From the NCBI GenBank assembly GCA_945867445.1, contig CAMBID010000028.1:1-7652 (forward strand): a stretch of DNA of 7,652 bases, read 5' to 3'. A program made the translations under genes and the position numbers. Origin of the DNA: an uncultured Clostridia bacterium (GTDB lineage: Bacteria; Bacillota; Clostridia; Oscillospirales; Oscillospiraceae). The notes under the pieces were generated by a model that saw only the letters and a list, made by a program, of their open reading frames with translations, was not told the DNA's origin and did no database searches. Below are positions 1 through 6,000 of this stretch, in pieces; position 1 is the stretch's first letter, and each line of letters opens with the position of its first letter.

Positions 1-267
1 CCGCTGATGCTGGTGCGCCCCCTCTCCGGCAGCGGGGCTTTGGGGGTTGCCGGGGAACTGATTTCTGCCCACGGGCCGGACAGCTACGTGGGCCGGGTGG
101 CGGCGGTGATGCTGGGCAGCACGGAAACCACCTTCTATACCGTGGCCGTCTATTTCGGCGCGGCCGGCATCCGGAAAACCCGCTACGCCATCCCCGCCGC
201 CCTGACGGCGGACGCCGCGGGCTTCCTGGCAGCCGCCGCCATGGTGCGGCTGCTCTTCGGAACGTGA
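1..267 (+). CDS. spmB: Spore maturation protein B, C-terminal part (5' end outside window)
   Basis: This is the last 88 codons of a gene that begins upstream of the window; the frame is open from base 1 and stops with TGA at 265-267. The visible protein contains the conserved block VRPLSGSGALGV, then HGPDSYVGR, GSTETTFYTVAVYFG and a final hydrophobic segment. This is the C-terminal nucleoside-recognition (Gate) domain pattern typical of SpmB. SpmB is an integral membrane protein that in Bacillus works with SpmA in dehydration of the spore core and heat resistance; this is family knowledge, not visible here. The internal ATG at 7 is not a plausible start because the SpmB homology continues through the preceding codons. 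The gene ends just before a strong hairpin terminator (308-341), so it is probably the last gene of its operon. spmA would be expected immediately upstream, outside the window. Confidence 0.9.
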   Translation, partial: PLMLVRPLSGSGALGVAGELISAHGPDSYVGRVAAVMLGSTETTFYTVAVYFGAAGIRKTRYAIPAALTADAAGFLAAAAMVRLLFGT

Positions 268-307
268 GTACATCCCCAGCTTGGAAGACTGGGTACCACA
301 GCATCAG

Positions 308-341
308 AAAAAAGGAAGCGGGAGACCCCGCATCCTTTTTT
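308..341. terminator. Bidirectional rho-independent terminator between spmB and azlD
   Basis: Six A's (308-313) precede GGAAGCGGG (314-322), a 4-base AGAC loop (323-326), CCCGCATCC (327-335) and six T's (336-341). The 9-bp stem has one A-A mismatch, and the flanking A and T tracts extend the pairing. Because there is a T-run on both strands, the structure should terminate both spmB (+) and the convergent azlCD transcript (-). The last T of the tract is the first base of the azlD stop triplet. Confidence 0.9.
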
Positions 342-676
342 CAGGCGAAGACCACCTGAACCAGCAGCATATAGACCGCCGTCCCCCCGGCGATGGAGAG
401 GAGGACGTTCCGCTTCCAGCCATGCAGGGCCACCACCACGGCGGTGGCCAGGAGCTCCGGCACCCCGTGGCTCCCGGAGAGCCAGGAGACGTTCCGGAAG
501 CAGTAGATGACCAGCAAACCCATCATGGCCGGAGGAAGCACCCTCCCCAGGTAGAGGACCACCCCGGGCGGGTCCTTTCTCTCGGGGAAAAGCAGGAATG
601 GAAGCCACCGGGTGATCTGTGTCCCCAGGGTCACGGCCAGAATGGTAAGCAGGGTCTCCATGGGCGTCAGGCGCAT
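341..676 (-). CDS. azlD: Branched-chain amino acid exporter small subunit (AzlD family)
   Basis: This 111-residue hydrophobic protein has the usual length for AzlD and about four predicted membrane segments (roughly residues 6-22, 40-60, 75-88 and 92-110). It contains the family-typical [10 protein letters not shown] near the end of the first segment and [12 protein letters not shown] in the second. AzlD pairs with AzlC in the membrane to export branched-chain amino acids and their analogues (the E. coli equivalents are YgaZ/YgaH). The start at 676 is chosen because AAGGAGGAAGCT lies directly before the ATG; a second ATG at 661 has no such site. The gene overlaps the end of azlC by 10 bases, which suggests translational coupling and a fixed subunit ratio. 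It ends in the shared terminator at 308-341. No regulatory site is visible within it. Confidence 0.9.
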   Translation of the reverse strand: MRLTPMETLLTILAVTLGTQITRWLPFLLFPERKDPPGVVLYLGRVLPPAMMGLLVIYCFRNVSWLSGSHGVPELLATAVVVALHGWKRNVLLSIAGGTAVYMLLVQVVFA

Positions 677-1365
677 AGCTTCCTCCTTCCTCCCAGCAGC
701 ACAAGGAGCAGCAGGATCATGGCCGGGATCACCAGGTTATCCGCCCCGAAGAGAAGGAGGCTCAGCGCCGTGCAGCCCAGGCCGATGAGGCCCGCCGGAC
801 GGTTTCCGCGCCTCTGCCACTGCTCCAGAAACAGCACCACAAAGAGGGCCGTCAGGGCAAAGTCCATGCCAGTGCTGTCAAAGGGCAGAACGCCCCCGGC
901 GAGGGCTCCCGCCGCGGAACCCAGCAGCCAGTAACCGTAGTTGAGAAGGGAAATCCAGAAGTAAAAGTCCCGGCGCTCCACCCCCTCCGGCAGCTCCAGA
1001 GTGGAGACCAGGGAGAAGGTCTCGTCCGTCAGGGAGAAGATCAGGAAGGGCCGGGCCCAGCCGGTGCCCCGGTACTTTCCCAGCATCGAAAGGCCGTAGA
1101 AGGAGTGCCGCGCGTTCACCATAATGGACATGAGGAGGGCGGAGATGGGATCAAAGGCCGCGGTCAGCAGCGACACCGTGACGAACTCCATGCTGCCGGC
1201 GTAACAAATGACGCTCAGCAGCAGTGCCCAGCCCACGCCGTACCCCGCGTCCGCCATCAGCACGCCGTAGGCAAAGCCCAGGCAGAGATAGCCCGTCATC
1301 ACCGGCACCGTCGCCGGGAACGCCGCCTTCAGTGCCCGGCTGAAGCCGCTTTTTGTCCCGTCCAT
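667..1365 (-). CDS. azlC: Branched-chain amino acid exporter large subunit (AzlC family)
   Basis: This 232-residue integral membrane protein is of typical AzlC length. Recognisable family features are a short cytoplasmic N-terminus, [19 protein letters not shown] in the first hydrophobic region, [14 protein letters not shown], the conserved [13 protein letters not shown] block, SLTDETFSL, and a hydrophobic C-terminus ending in a basic tail. It is the main pore-forming subunit of the AzlCD exporter and acts in the cytoplasmic membrane with AzlD. I place the start at 1365, where GGAAGGAGGGAGAGAC immediately precedes the ATG. The same frame stays open upstream to 1614, but that stretch crosses the promoter (1415-1443) and a palindromic repeat, so it is not coding. 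The gene is first in a two-gene operon with azlD. No adjacent Lrp/AzlB-like regulator, T-box or leader attenuator was seen. Confidence 0.92.
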   Translation of the reverse strand: MDGTKSGFSRALKAAFPATVPVMTGYLCLGFAYGVLMADAGYGVGWALLLSVICYAGSMEFVTVSLLTAAFDPISALLMSIMVNARHSFYGLSMLGKYRGTGWARPFLIFSLTDETFSLVSTLELPEGVERRDFYFWISLLNYGYWLLGSAAGALAGGVLPFDSTGMDFALTALFVVLFLEQWQRRGNRPAGLIGLGCTALSLLLFGADNLVIPAMILLLLVLLGGRRKLCA

Positions 1366-1414
1366 GTCTCTCCCTCCTTCCTGCCTTTTTGGTATGGTGA
1401 CCGTGATGGAAGGT

Positions 1415-1443
1415 AGTATACGGCGCTCCGCCAGGAAAGTCAA
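1415..1443 (-). promoter_or_regulatory. Sigma-A-type promoter of azlCD
   Basis: Read on the minus strand, TTGACT (1443-1438) is followed by a 17-base spacer and TATACT (1420-1415). These match the consensus at 5 of 6 positions for each box, at optimal spacing. Transcription should start near 1408, giving a leader of about 40 bases before the azlC start at 1365. The leader contains the Shine-Dalgarno site and a repeated TCAC (TCACGGTCACC), but no convincing attenuator hairpin. Confidence 0.85.
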
Positions 1444-1481
1444 TCCGCTTCCCTCCATAGATACCACCCTCTTCCCGGAGA

Positions 1482-1507
1482 TTTTGCGATGCAAAAGCAT
1501 AGCAAAA
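1482..1507. repeat. Hairpin 1 of the palindromic element
   Basis: TTTTGC (1482-1487), one G/A mismatch, ATGC (1489-1492), loop AAAA, GCAT (1497-1500), then GCAAAA (1502-1507). This gives ten pairs with a single mismatch. Its left half is also the left inverted end of the whole element, so the same bases can pair either locally or with 1724-1735. Confidence 0.75.
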
Positions 1508-1514
1508 AACAAGA

Positions 1515-1559
1515 TGCGCCATTTTCTCGCCCCTTCGGGGCAACCGAAAATGATGCGCA
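1515..1559. repeat. Hairpin 2 of the palindromic element
   Basis: A three-step stem: TGCGC (1515-1519) with GCGCA (1555-1559), CATTTTC (1520-1526) with GAAAATG (1546-1552), and GCCCC (1529-1533) with GGGGC (1537-1541) around a TTC loop. The steps are separated by a 2-base bulge (AT, 1553-1554) and a small TC/AACC internal loop. Seventeen pairs in 45 bases is far beyond chance. No T-run follows on either strand, so it is not a standard terminator. Confidence 0.8.
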
Positions 1560-1622
1560 AAAACTTCATGCGCTCTGGCTTTTGCCCATGATCGTGGTGC
1601 GCAATCCTGCGCATGAAGTTTT
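1560..1622. repeat. Hairpin 3: perfect 14-bp inverted repeat
   Basis: AAAACTTCATGCGC (1560-1573) is the exact reverse complement of GCGCATGAAGTTTT (1609-1622). The 35-base interior contains a smaller imperfect palindrome, CCATGATCGTGG, flanked by TTGC and GCAA. The arm sequence ATGCGC recurs in hairpin 2, tying the two hairpins together as parts of one repeat family. Confidence 0.85.
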
Positions 1623-1789
1623 CTGCACTTTCCCCGGATCAGGCCTTCAAGCCTTCCCCTCGCAAAAGATTCCCCTCCCTCCGGGGAATGCAGGACGGAA
1701 ACCATCCCCATCCACAGGAACCGTTTGCATCGCAATCTCCTGCCAGCCACCCGTCCAAGGCTCCGATCCGGTCTTTTTACAAATTGTTA

Positions 1790-1818
1790 TAGACTTCCCC
1801 GGAAAAAACGGGTAGAAT
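1790..1818 (+). promoter_or_regulatory. Putative sigma-A promoter of the rhomboid-like gene
   Basis: TAGACT (1790-1795) and TAGAAT (1813-1818) are separated by 17 bases. They match the -35 consensus at 4 of 6 and the -10 consensus at 5 of 6 positions. The site is about 62 bases ahead of the start codon at 1881 and lies just beyond the palindromic element. It is the best match in this intergenic region on the + strand. Confidence 0.6.
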
Positions 1819-1881
1819 GAGGGAGATCCCTTCCGGGACCAACCCGGCGGCACTGGCCGCCTGCTAAGGAGGACTCCCTCA
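1818..1881 (+). promoter_or_regulatory. Structured leader around the ribosome binding site of the rhomboid-like gene
   Basis: TGAGGGAG (1818-1825) is the exact complement of CTCCCTCA (1874-1881), which spans the spacer between the Shine-Dalgarno AAGGAGG (1866-1872) and the A of the ATG. Within this possible long-range stem lies a perfect hairpin, GGCGGC-ACTG-GCCGCC (1846-1861), and an overlapping alternative, CCGGG (1833-1837) with CCCGG (1843-1847). Only one of the two inner stems can form at a time. If the outer pairing forms in the mRNA, it would restrict access to the start site. The first bases of the pairing overlap the -10 box, so the true transcript may contain only part of it. The regulatory role is inference. 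Confidence 0.4.
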
Positions 1882-2762
1882 TGCGCTTTCTGGAACGCCG
1901 GCTCAGCCGCTTTGCCGCCCGGCACCCTCGCTTCGGCATCCCGGACCTGATGCGCTACGTCGTCATCGGCCAGGCCATCGTCTACGTGCTCTACCTCTTC
2001 ACAGGGCGGAACCACGCGCTTTTGAGCTTCCTGGACTTCAACCTCCAGGGCCTGCTCCACGGCGAGGTTTGGCGCCTCGTGACCTTCGTCTTCCAGCCAA
2101 ACTCCTACTCCCCCCTGTCCTTCGTGATCCTGCTGTCCTTCTACTACTTTGTGGGCAGCTCCCTGGAGCGGACCTGGGGCACCTGCCGCTTTAACATCTA
2201 CTATTTCAGCGGCATGCTCCTCTCGGTACTGGGCACCGCCGTCACCGCCCTCCTCTCCCACGACCTGAGTCTGAGTCTCCGCAGCGCCTACTATCTGAAC
2301 CTGACCCTCTTCCTGGCCTTCGCAGCGCTCTACCCCGACGCCCGGATCAACTTCTGGTTCATCCTGCCCCTGAAGGCCAAGTGGATCGCCATCGCTGATG
2401 GGGTGCTCTTTCTCTATGAGATCGTGCTCTCGATCTCAGCGGGGGATCTCATCGGCATCGTGACGCCCATCGTAGCCATTCTCAACTTCCTGTTCTTCTT
2501 CTGGAGCGATCTCGGTGAGATGCTGGGCATCCTGAAAAACCGCTCCCGGCAGCGGACGTCCCCCAATGCCATCCAGTTCAAGCGGGCGGCCGCCGCCCAG
2601 CAGCGCAAGGAGAGGGCCCAGGGCTACCGCCACAAGTGCGAGGTCTGCGGCCGCACGGACGCAGACTTCCCGGACCTGCAGTTCCGCTACTGCTCCCGCT
2701 GCGCCGGCTACCACTGCTACTGCGAGGACCATATCTTTCACCATACCCACATCACGGAGTGA
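1881..2762 (+). CDS. Rhomboid-like membrane protein, catalytically degenerate, with Cys/His-rich C-terminal tail
   Basis: This 293-residue protein starts at the ATG at 1881, eight bases after AAGGAGG. Residues 24-208 form about six hydrophobic segments with rhomboid hallmarks: WRLVTFVF (64-71, the WR motif of loop 1), and YFVGSSLERTWG (89-100) followed by a Gly-rich helix (105-125). The active-site GxSG motif expected around residues 130-140 is absent (the sequence reads SLRSAYYLNLT), and no His equivalent is seen in the last segment (190-208). It is therefore probably a proteolytically inactive pseudo-rhomboid that may bind membrane proteins or lipids. A basic linker (about 218-250) leads to a tail with C253xxC256, C271xxC274, then H278, C279, C281, H284, H287, H288 and H290, which resembles a one- or two-site zinc-binding module. 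Automated annotation would likely call it a rhomboid protease; the missing residues argue against that activity. It appears monocistronic and ends in its own terminator. Confidence 0.85.
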   Translation: MRFLERRLSRFAARHPRFGIPDLMRYVVIGQAIVYVLYLFTGRNHALLSFLDFNLQGLLHGEVWRLVTFVFQPNSYSPLSFVILLSFYYFVGSSLERTWGTCRFNIYYFSGMLLSVLGTAVTALLSHDLSLSLRSAYYLNLTLFLAFAALYPDARINFWFILPLKAKWIAIADGVLFLYEIVLSISAGDLIGIVTPIVAILNFLFFFWSDLGEMLGILKNRSRQRTSPNAIQFKRAAAAQQRKERAQGYRHKCEVCGRTDADFPDLQFRYCSRCAGYHCYCEDHIFHHTHITE

Positions 2763-2766
2763 TACT

Positions 2767-2821
2767 AAAACCGGATAAAAGCTTGCAATACTTTTGATCG
2801 CGGGAAGCGCGTCCGGTTTTT
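2767..2821 (+). terminator. Branched terminator after the rhomboid-like gene
   Basis: AAAACCGGA (2767-2775) pairs perfectly with TCCGGTTTT (2812-2820), followed by another T and then AT. The 36-base interior is not a simple loop: AAAAG (2777-2781) pairs with CTTTT (2791-2795), and CGCG (2799-2802) with CGCG (2808-2811), giving a possible three-way branched structure. It begins four bases after the stop codon. The short T-run suggests moderate strength, consistent with a second terminator downstream. Confidence 0.6.
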
Positions 2822-2895
2822 ATGAGACGGGCGCGCATCCTGCACGCCGCCAGTGCGCGGAACGCACGGGATTTCCCTAGAAACCAGTATGAGGC
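2822..2895 (+). other. Short spacer between two terminators; no gene seen
   Basis: These 74 bases between the two terminators contain no credible reading frame with a ribosome binding site, no tRNA signature and no recognisable promoter. The only structure noticed is a small hairpin, GTGCG-CGGAA-CGCAC (2853-2867). It could be plain readthrough spacer or part of a small processed RNA ending at 2933; nothing distinguishes these. Confidence 0.3.
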
Positions 2896-2933
2896 AAACC
2901 GGGACCGGGCGAATGCCCGATCCCGGTTTTTTT
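2896..2933 (+). terminator. Strong rho-independent terminator
   Basis: AAACCGGGACCGGGC (2896-2910) and GCCCGATCCCGGTTT (2915-2929) form a 15-position stem with one C-A mismatch around a GAAT loop, followed by T's to 2933. The T-run favours termination on the + strand. It insulates the large gene from upstream readthrough, since the next promoter begins 12 bases later. Confidence 0.9.
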
Positions 2934-2944
2934 CCTCTCCGGCC

Positions 2945-2973
2945 TTTTCAGACCGGGACGGATACGGTATAAT
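2945..2973 (+). promoter_or_regulatory. Sigma-A promoter of the large multidomain gene
   Basis: A perfect -10 box TATAAT (2968-2973) follows TTTTCA (2945-2950, 4 of 6 matches to TTGACA) with a 17-base spacer. The predicted transcription start near 2980 gives a leader of about 44 bases before the ATG at 3024. Confidence 0.8.
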
Positions 2974-2991
2974 GAAGAAAACCATCAAACG

Positions 2992-3010
2992 CTCCGGGCC
3001 TCGCCCGGGG
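2992..3010 (+). promoter_or_regulatory. Stem-loop in the leader of the large gene
   Basis: CTCCGGGC (2992-2999) pairs with GCCCGGGG (3003-3010) around a 3-base CTC loop. This gives eight pairs with one G-T wobble, mostly G-C. It sits about 12 bases into the predicted transcript and only three bases before the Shine-Dalgarno region GAGGAG (3013-3018). It could stabilise the mRNA 5' end or tune initiation, but there is no recognised ligand-binding fold. Confidence 0.5.
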
Positions 3011-3023
3011 GAGAGGAGATACC

Positions 3024-6000
3024 ATGGCGAAACGATCTGCTGCCCGGGCTCAGGCGGCCCTGCTGCGCGCTTTCACCGCGCCGGAATTCCTGACGCGGAC
3101 GGCGCTGTCCCGGGAGGAATCCCTGGCCCTGCTGGAGCGGGTTGACTGGCTCCGGGAGCTGGAGGCCCGGCTGCCCGTACAACGCCGCTTTGCCTGCGGC
3201 GAGGTGCTGACCCTCTGCCGTCCCATGCTGGACGCCCTATCCCCGGAGCCGGAGGAGGGCTGGCTCCGCCGGGCCTACCAGTGTGCTGTGGGCATCCTCT
3301 TCCCGGAGGGAGCGGAGGCGCAGCCGCTGCCCGTCCTGCGGGGCTGCCTGTGCTTCCTGCAGGTGCTGCAGATCCTGCTGCGGGAGGAGCGCCGTCTGCC
3401 CTTCGATCCTCGGCTGGATTTCGCCTTCTGCACGGAAGAGGAGCTCACCGGCAGCTACCTTGCCCAGGATTACCGCCGCTTTCTGGATCGCTGGCAGTCG
3501 GAGTATCTCTACGAGCTGATGCGCCTGGGGCAGGAGGTGACCCCCTACCGGACGCTGGAGCACATCGCAGGGGTCCACCATGTTGCCATGCGGACAGCCC
3601 GGGCCTTCGCCCAGGGCGGGGGTCTCGTAGACCTCGCCCTGATGAGCGCCGCCGCCGCGGGCCACGACCTCGGTAAGTTCGGCTGCCGGGCCGGGGAGCG
3701 GGTCCCCTACCTCCACTACCACTACACGGACCAGTGGTTCGCCCGCCAGGGCCTCTCCTCCATCGGCCACATCGCCGCCAACCACTCCGTCTGGGACCTG
3801 GAGATTGAAAGCCTCTCGGCGGAGTCCCTGATCCTGGTATACTCGGACTTCCGGGTGAAGCAGTCCCGGGATGCGCACGGCGGCGAGATCACGGAAATTT
3901 TCTCCCTGAAGAACTCCTTCGACGTGATCCTCTCCAAGCTTGACAACGTGGACGAGGCGAAAAAACTCCGTTACCGCTTCGTTTACGCCAAGCTTCAGGA
4001 TTTTGAGGAGTATCTTCTGGCCTTCGGCGTGGACACCACCCTGCGCCACCCCCGCGTCCAGCCGCCGGAGCGGAAAGACGCCGCCCTCCTCTCCCCGGAC
4101 GAGGTGGTGGTAGGCCTGCGGCGGACAGCGGTTGACCACAACATCCGCCTGATGCACCGCTTCGGCCACGACCACCTCTTTGCCAGCATGCTGGAATCCG
4201 CCCGGAGCCAGAAGCACTGGGGCCAGATCCGGGCCTATATCTCCGCCTTTGAGGAGTATTTCACCTATTTGACGGACTACCAGAAGGAGCAGACCCTGGA
4301 CTTCCTCTATGAGCTTCTGGTCTACCCGGACGGCGACATCCGCCGCCAGGCCGCCGCCCTGATGGGGCGGATCCTGGCAGACTTCCGCACCGGCTACCGG
4401 AAGGAGCACCCCCAGGACGCGCCTGCGGATCCCGAGGAGGACCGGCCCTTCCGGCTCTGGGCGGAGCTCGTCACAAAGCTCATCCAGCCGGACCGCCGCC
4501 TGACCCCCAAGCAGACCAGCACCGTCCGCTACACGGCAAAGCTGGTGGCGGAGTCCCTCCTGTCCAACTGCCCGGACGCCGCGGCCCCCCGCTTCGTGGG
4601 GGAGCTGCTCCGCCGCTGCGCCGAGCCCGCCGCCCTGGACGCTGGGACCGCCTTCGCCCTGCTGGACGCCGTCGTGAGCCTCCCCGCCGGCCGCTGCACG
4701 GAGGCGGACGCCGCCGTGCTGACGGGCTTTGCCGCCTACTGGCTCAAGAATGGCGCGGAGCCGGAGCAGGCGGCCGCCGCCCGGCTCTTTGAGCATCTGC
4801 TCTCCATTCTGCCCGCCGATTCCCCGGTGCGCGGGCGCATCGCCCAGGCTGCGGCGGACTTCCGGGGCGGCAGCACGCCCCTGCGCTTTTCCGCGCTGCG
4901 GCTGCGGCGGGAGCTGGGCCTCCCCACGGAGGCTCTGGAGCATCTCCTGGACGACCCGGAGGCCGTCAGCAACGTGTTCCTGGACAATCTGAAGACCGCC
5001 ACCCACTGGGTACTGAAGGCCCTGGGTGTGGAGTACCTCCTCTACCAGGCGGAGCGAACGGAGGGCCAGAACCTGCTGCACATCGCCACCCACTTCTGCA
5101 ACCTCATAAAGGTCAGTGAGAACGTGGTGGTCCGGCGCATGGCGGGGGAGTCCCTCCTGGCCATGGCCCCCTCCCTCAGCCGGGACCGCCGCAACGAGAT
5201 CGCCGTGGAGCTCTCCAAGGCCCTGGAATCCGGCCAGAGCGAGATCTCCAAGTACATCCCGGAGTACCTGGGCCAGTTTGCTCTCTGGCTCTCCCCCCGG
5301 GAGCTGGACGAGGTGGTCTCCCAGATGGAAGGGCTCCTCTCCTCCGCCAATGAGAATGTGGCGGACGCCGCCCTTACTACCATCGGCTCCCTCCTGGAGC
5401 ACTACAGCACCCGCAAGGGCCGCTTCTCCGAGTCTGCCGCCGCCCTGGAGCTCCGCCGCCGGCATCTGACGGGCCTCCTTCTCACGGGCCTCGCCTCCTA
5501 CCGGGAGAGCGAGCGCCGGGAATCCCTCCGCATCCTGGGGGACGGTCTCTTTGCCTCCCCCCGCCTGACGCTGGAGGAGAAGACGGAGCTCTTCATCCTC
5601 ACGGCGAAAAAGATCCTCTGCCTCATCCAGGACCGTCCCGGCACGGAGCTTACCTTCTTCCACACCGCCGCGGCCCTCTCCCGGATCTACCGCTTCATCG
5701 TGCTGCACAAAATCGAGTGCGGCCCCTTCCTCTTCCATCTCCCTGAGAAGGTGGCCTTCTTCCCCGGGACCTTCGATCCCTTCTCCCTCTCCCACAAGGG
5801 CATCGTGCAGGACATCCGGGACCGGGGCTTTGAGGTATATCTCGCCATCGATGAGTTCTCCTGGAGCAAGAAGACCCAGCCCTCCCTGATTCGGCGGCAG
5901 CTTGTCAGCATGGCCGTGGCCGATGAGTTCGACGTCTACCTCTTCCCCCACGATTTCCCGGTGAACCTCTCCAATCCGGACAATCTCCGGGCCCTTCGGC

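Larger units (their letters stand above)
1477..1740. repeat. Composite palindromic intergenic element with inverted ends (MITE/REP-like)
   Basis: The stretch holds no credible gene but is densely palindromic. Its ends are near-identical inverted copies: GGAGATTTTGCGATGCAAA at 1477-1495 (counting its leading GG from 1477) and, on the opposite strand, GGAGATTGCGATGCAAA at 1740-1724, differing by two T's. Inside are three consecutive hairpins (1482-1507, 1515-1559, 1560-1622) and a further 8-bp inverted repeat, TTCCCCGG (1630-1637) with CCGGGGAA (1681-1688). The left third is visibly more AT-rich than the flanking genes. No transposase is encoded and no clear target-site duplication is seen, so a MITE or REP-type element is an inference. 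It lies upstream of both divergent promoters (azlCD and the rhomboid-like gene). Confidence 0.55.

Noticed and set aside
281..934. 217-codon + strand frame over azlD and azlC
   Set aside because: It is antisense to azlCD, with Gly/His/Pro/Arg-rich low-complexity composition and no ribosome binding site.
1366..1414. T-box, attenuator or riboswitch in the azlCD leader
   Set aside because: The predicted leader is only about 40 bases and contains no T-box sequence, terminator hairpin or known riboswitch core.
1529..1541. GCCCC-TTC-GGGGC hairpin as a terminator
   Set aside because: No T-run follows it on either strand; it is the tip of a longer stepped palindrome.
1366..1614. Upstream extension of the azlC frame (start at 1614 instead of 1365)
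   Set aside because: It would run through a near-consensus promoter and a palindromic repeat and adds residues with no AzlC similarity. The ATG at 1365 has an excellent Shine-Dalgarno site.
1489..1815. Open frames on both strands within the palindromic intergenic region
   Set aside because: They translate the hairpins, lack credible ribosome binding sites and have no recognisable protein features.
1784..1818. TTGTTA (1784-1789) as the -35 box for the rhomboid-like gene
   Set aside because: It would give a 23-base spacer to TAGAAT; TAGACT at 1790-1795 gives the optimal 17.
1647..2261. 204-codon minus-strand frame across the start of the rhomboid-like gene
   Set aside because: It is antisense to the rhomboid-like gene and runs through its promoter and leader. 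The product is rich in E, G and V with no domain or ribosome binding site.
2822..2895. tRNA or known small RNA between the two terminators
   Set aside because: No TTCRA arm, acceptor pairing or familiar small-RNA motif was found; only one 5-bp hairpin is present.
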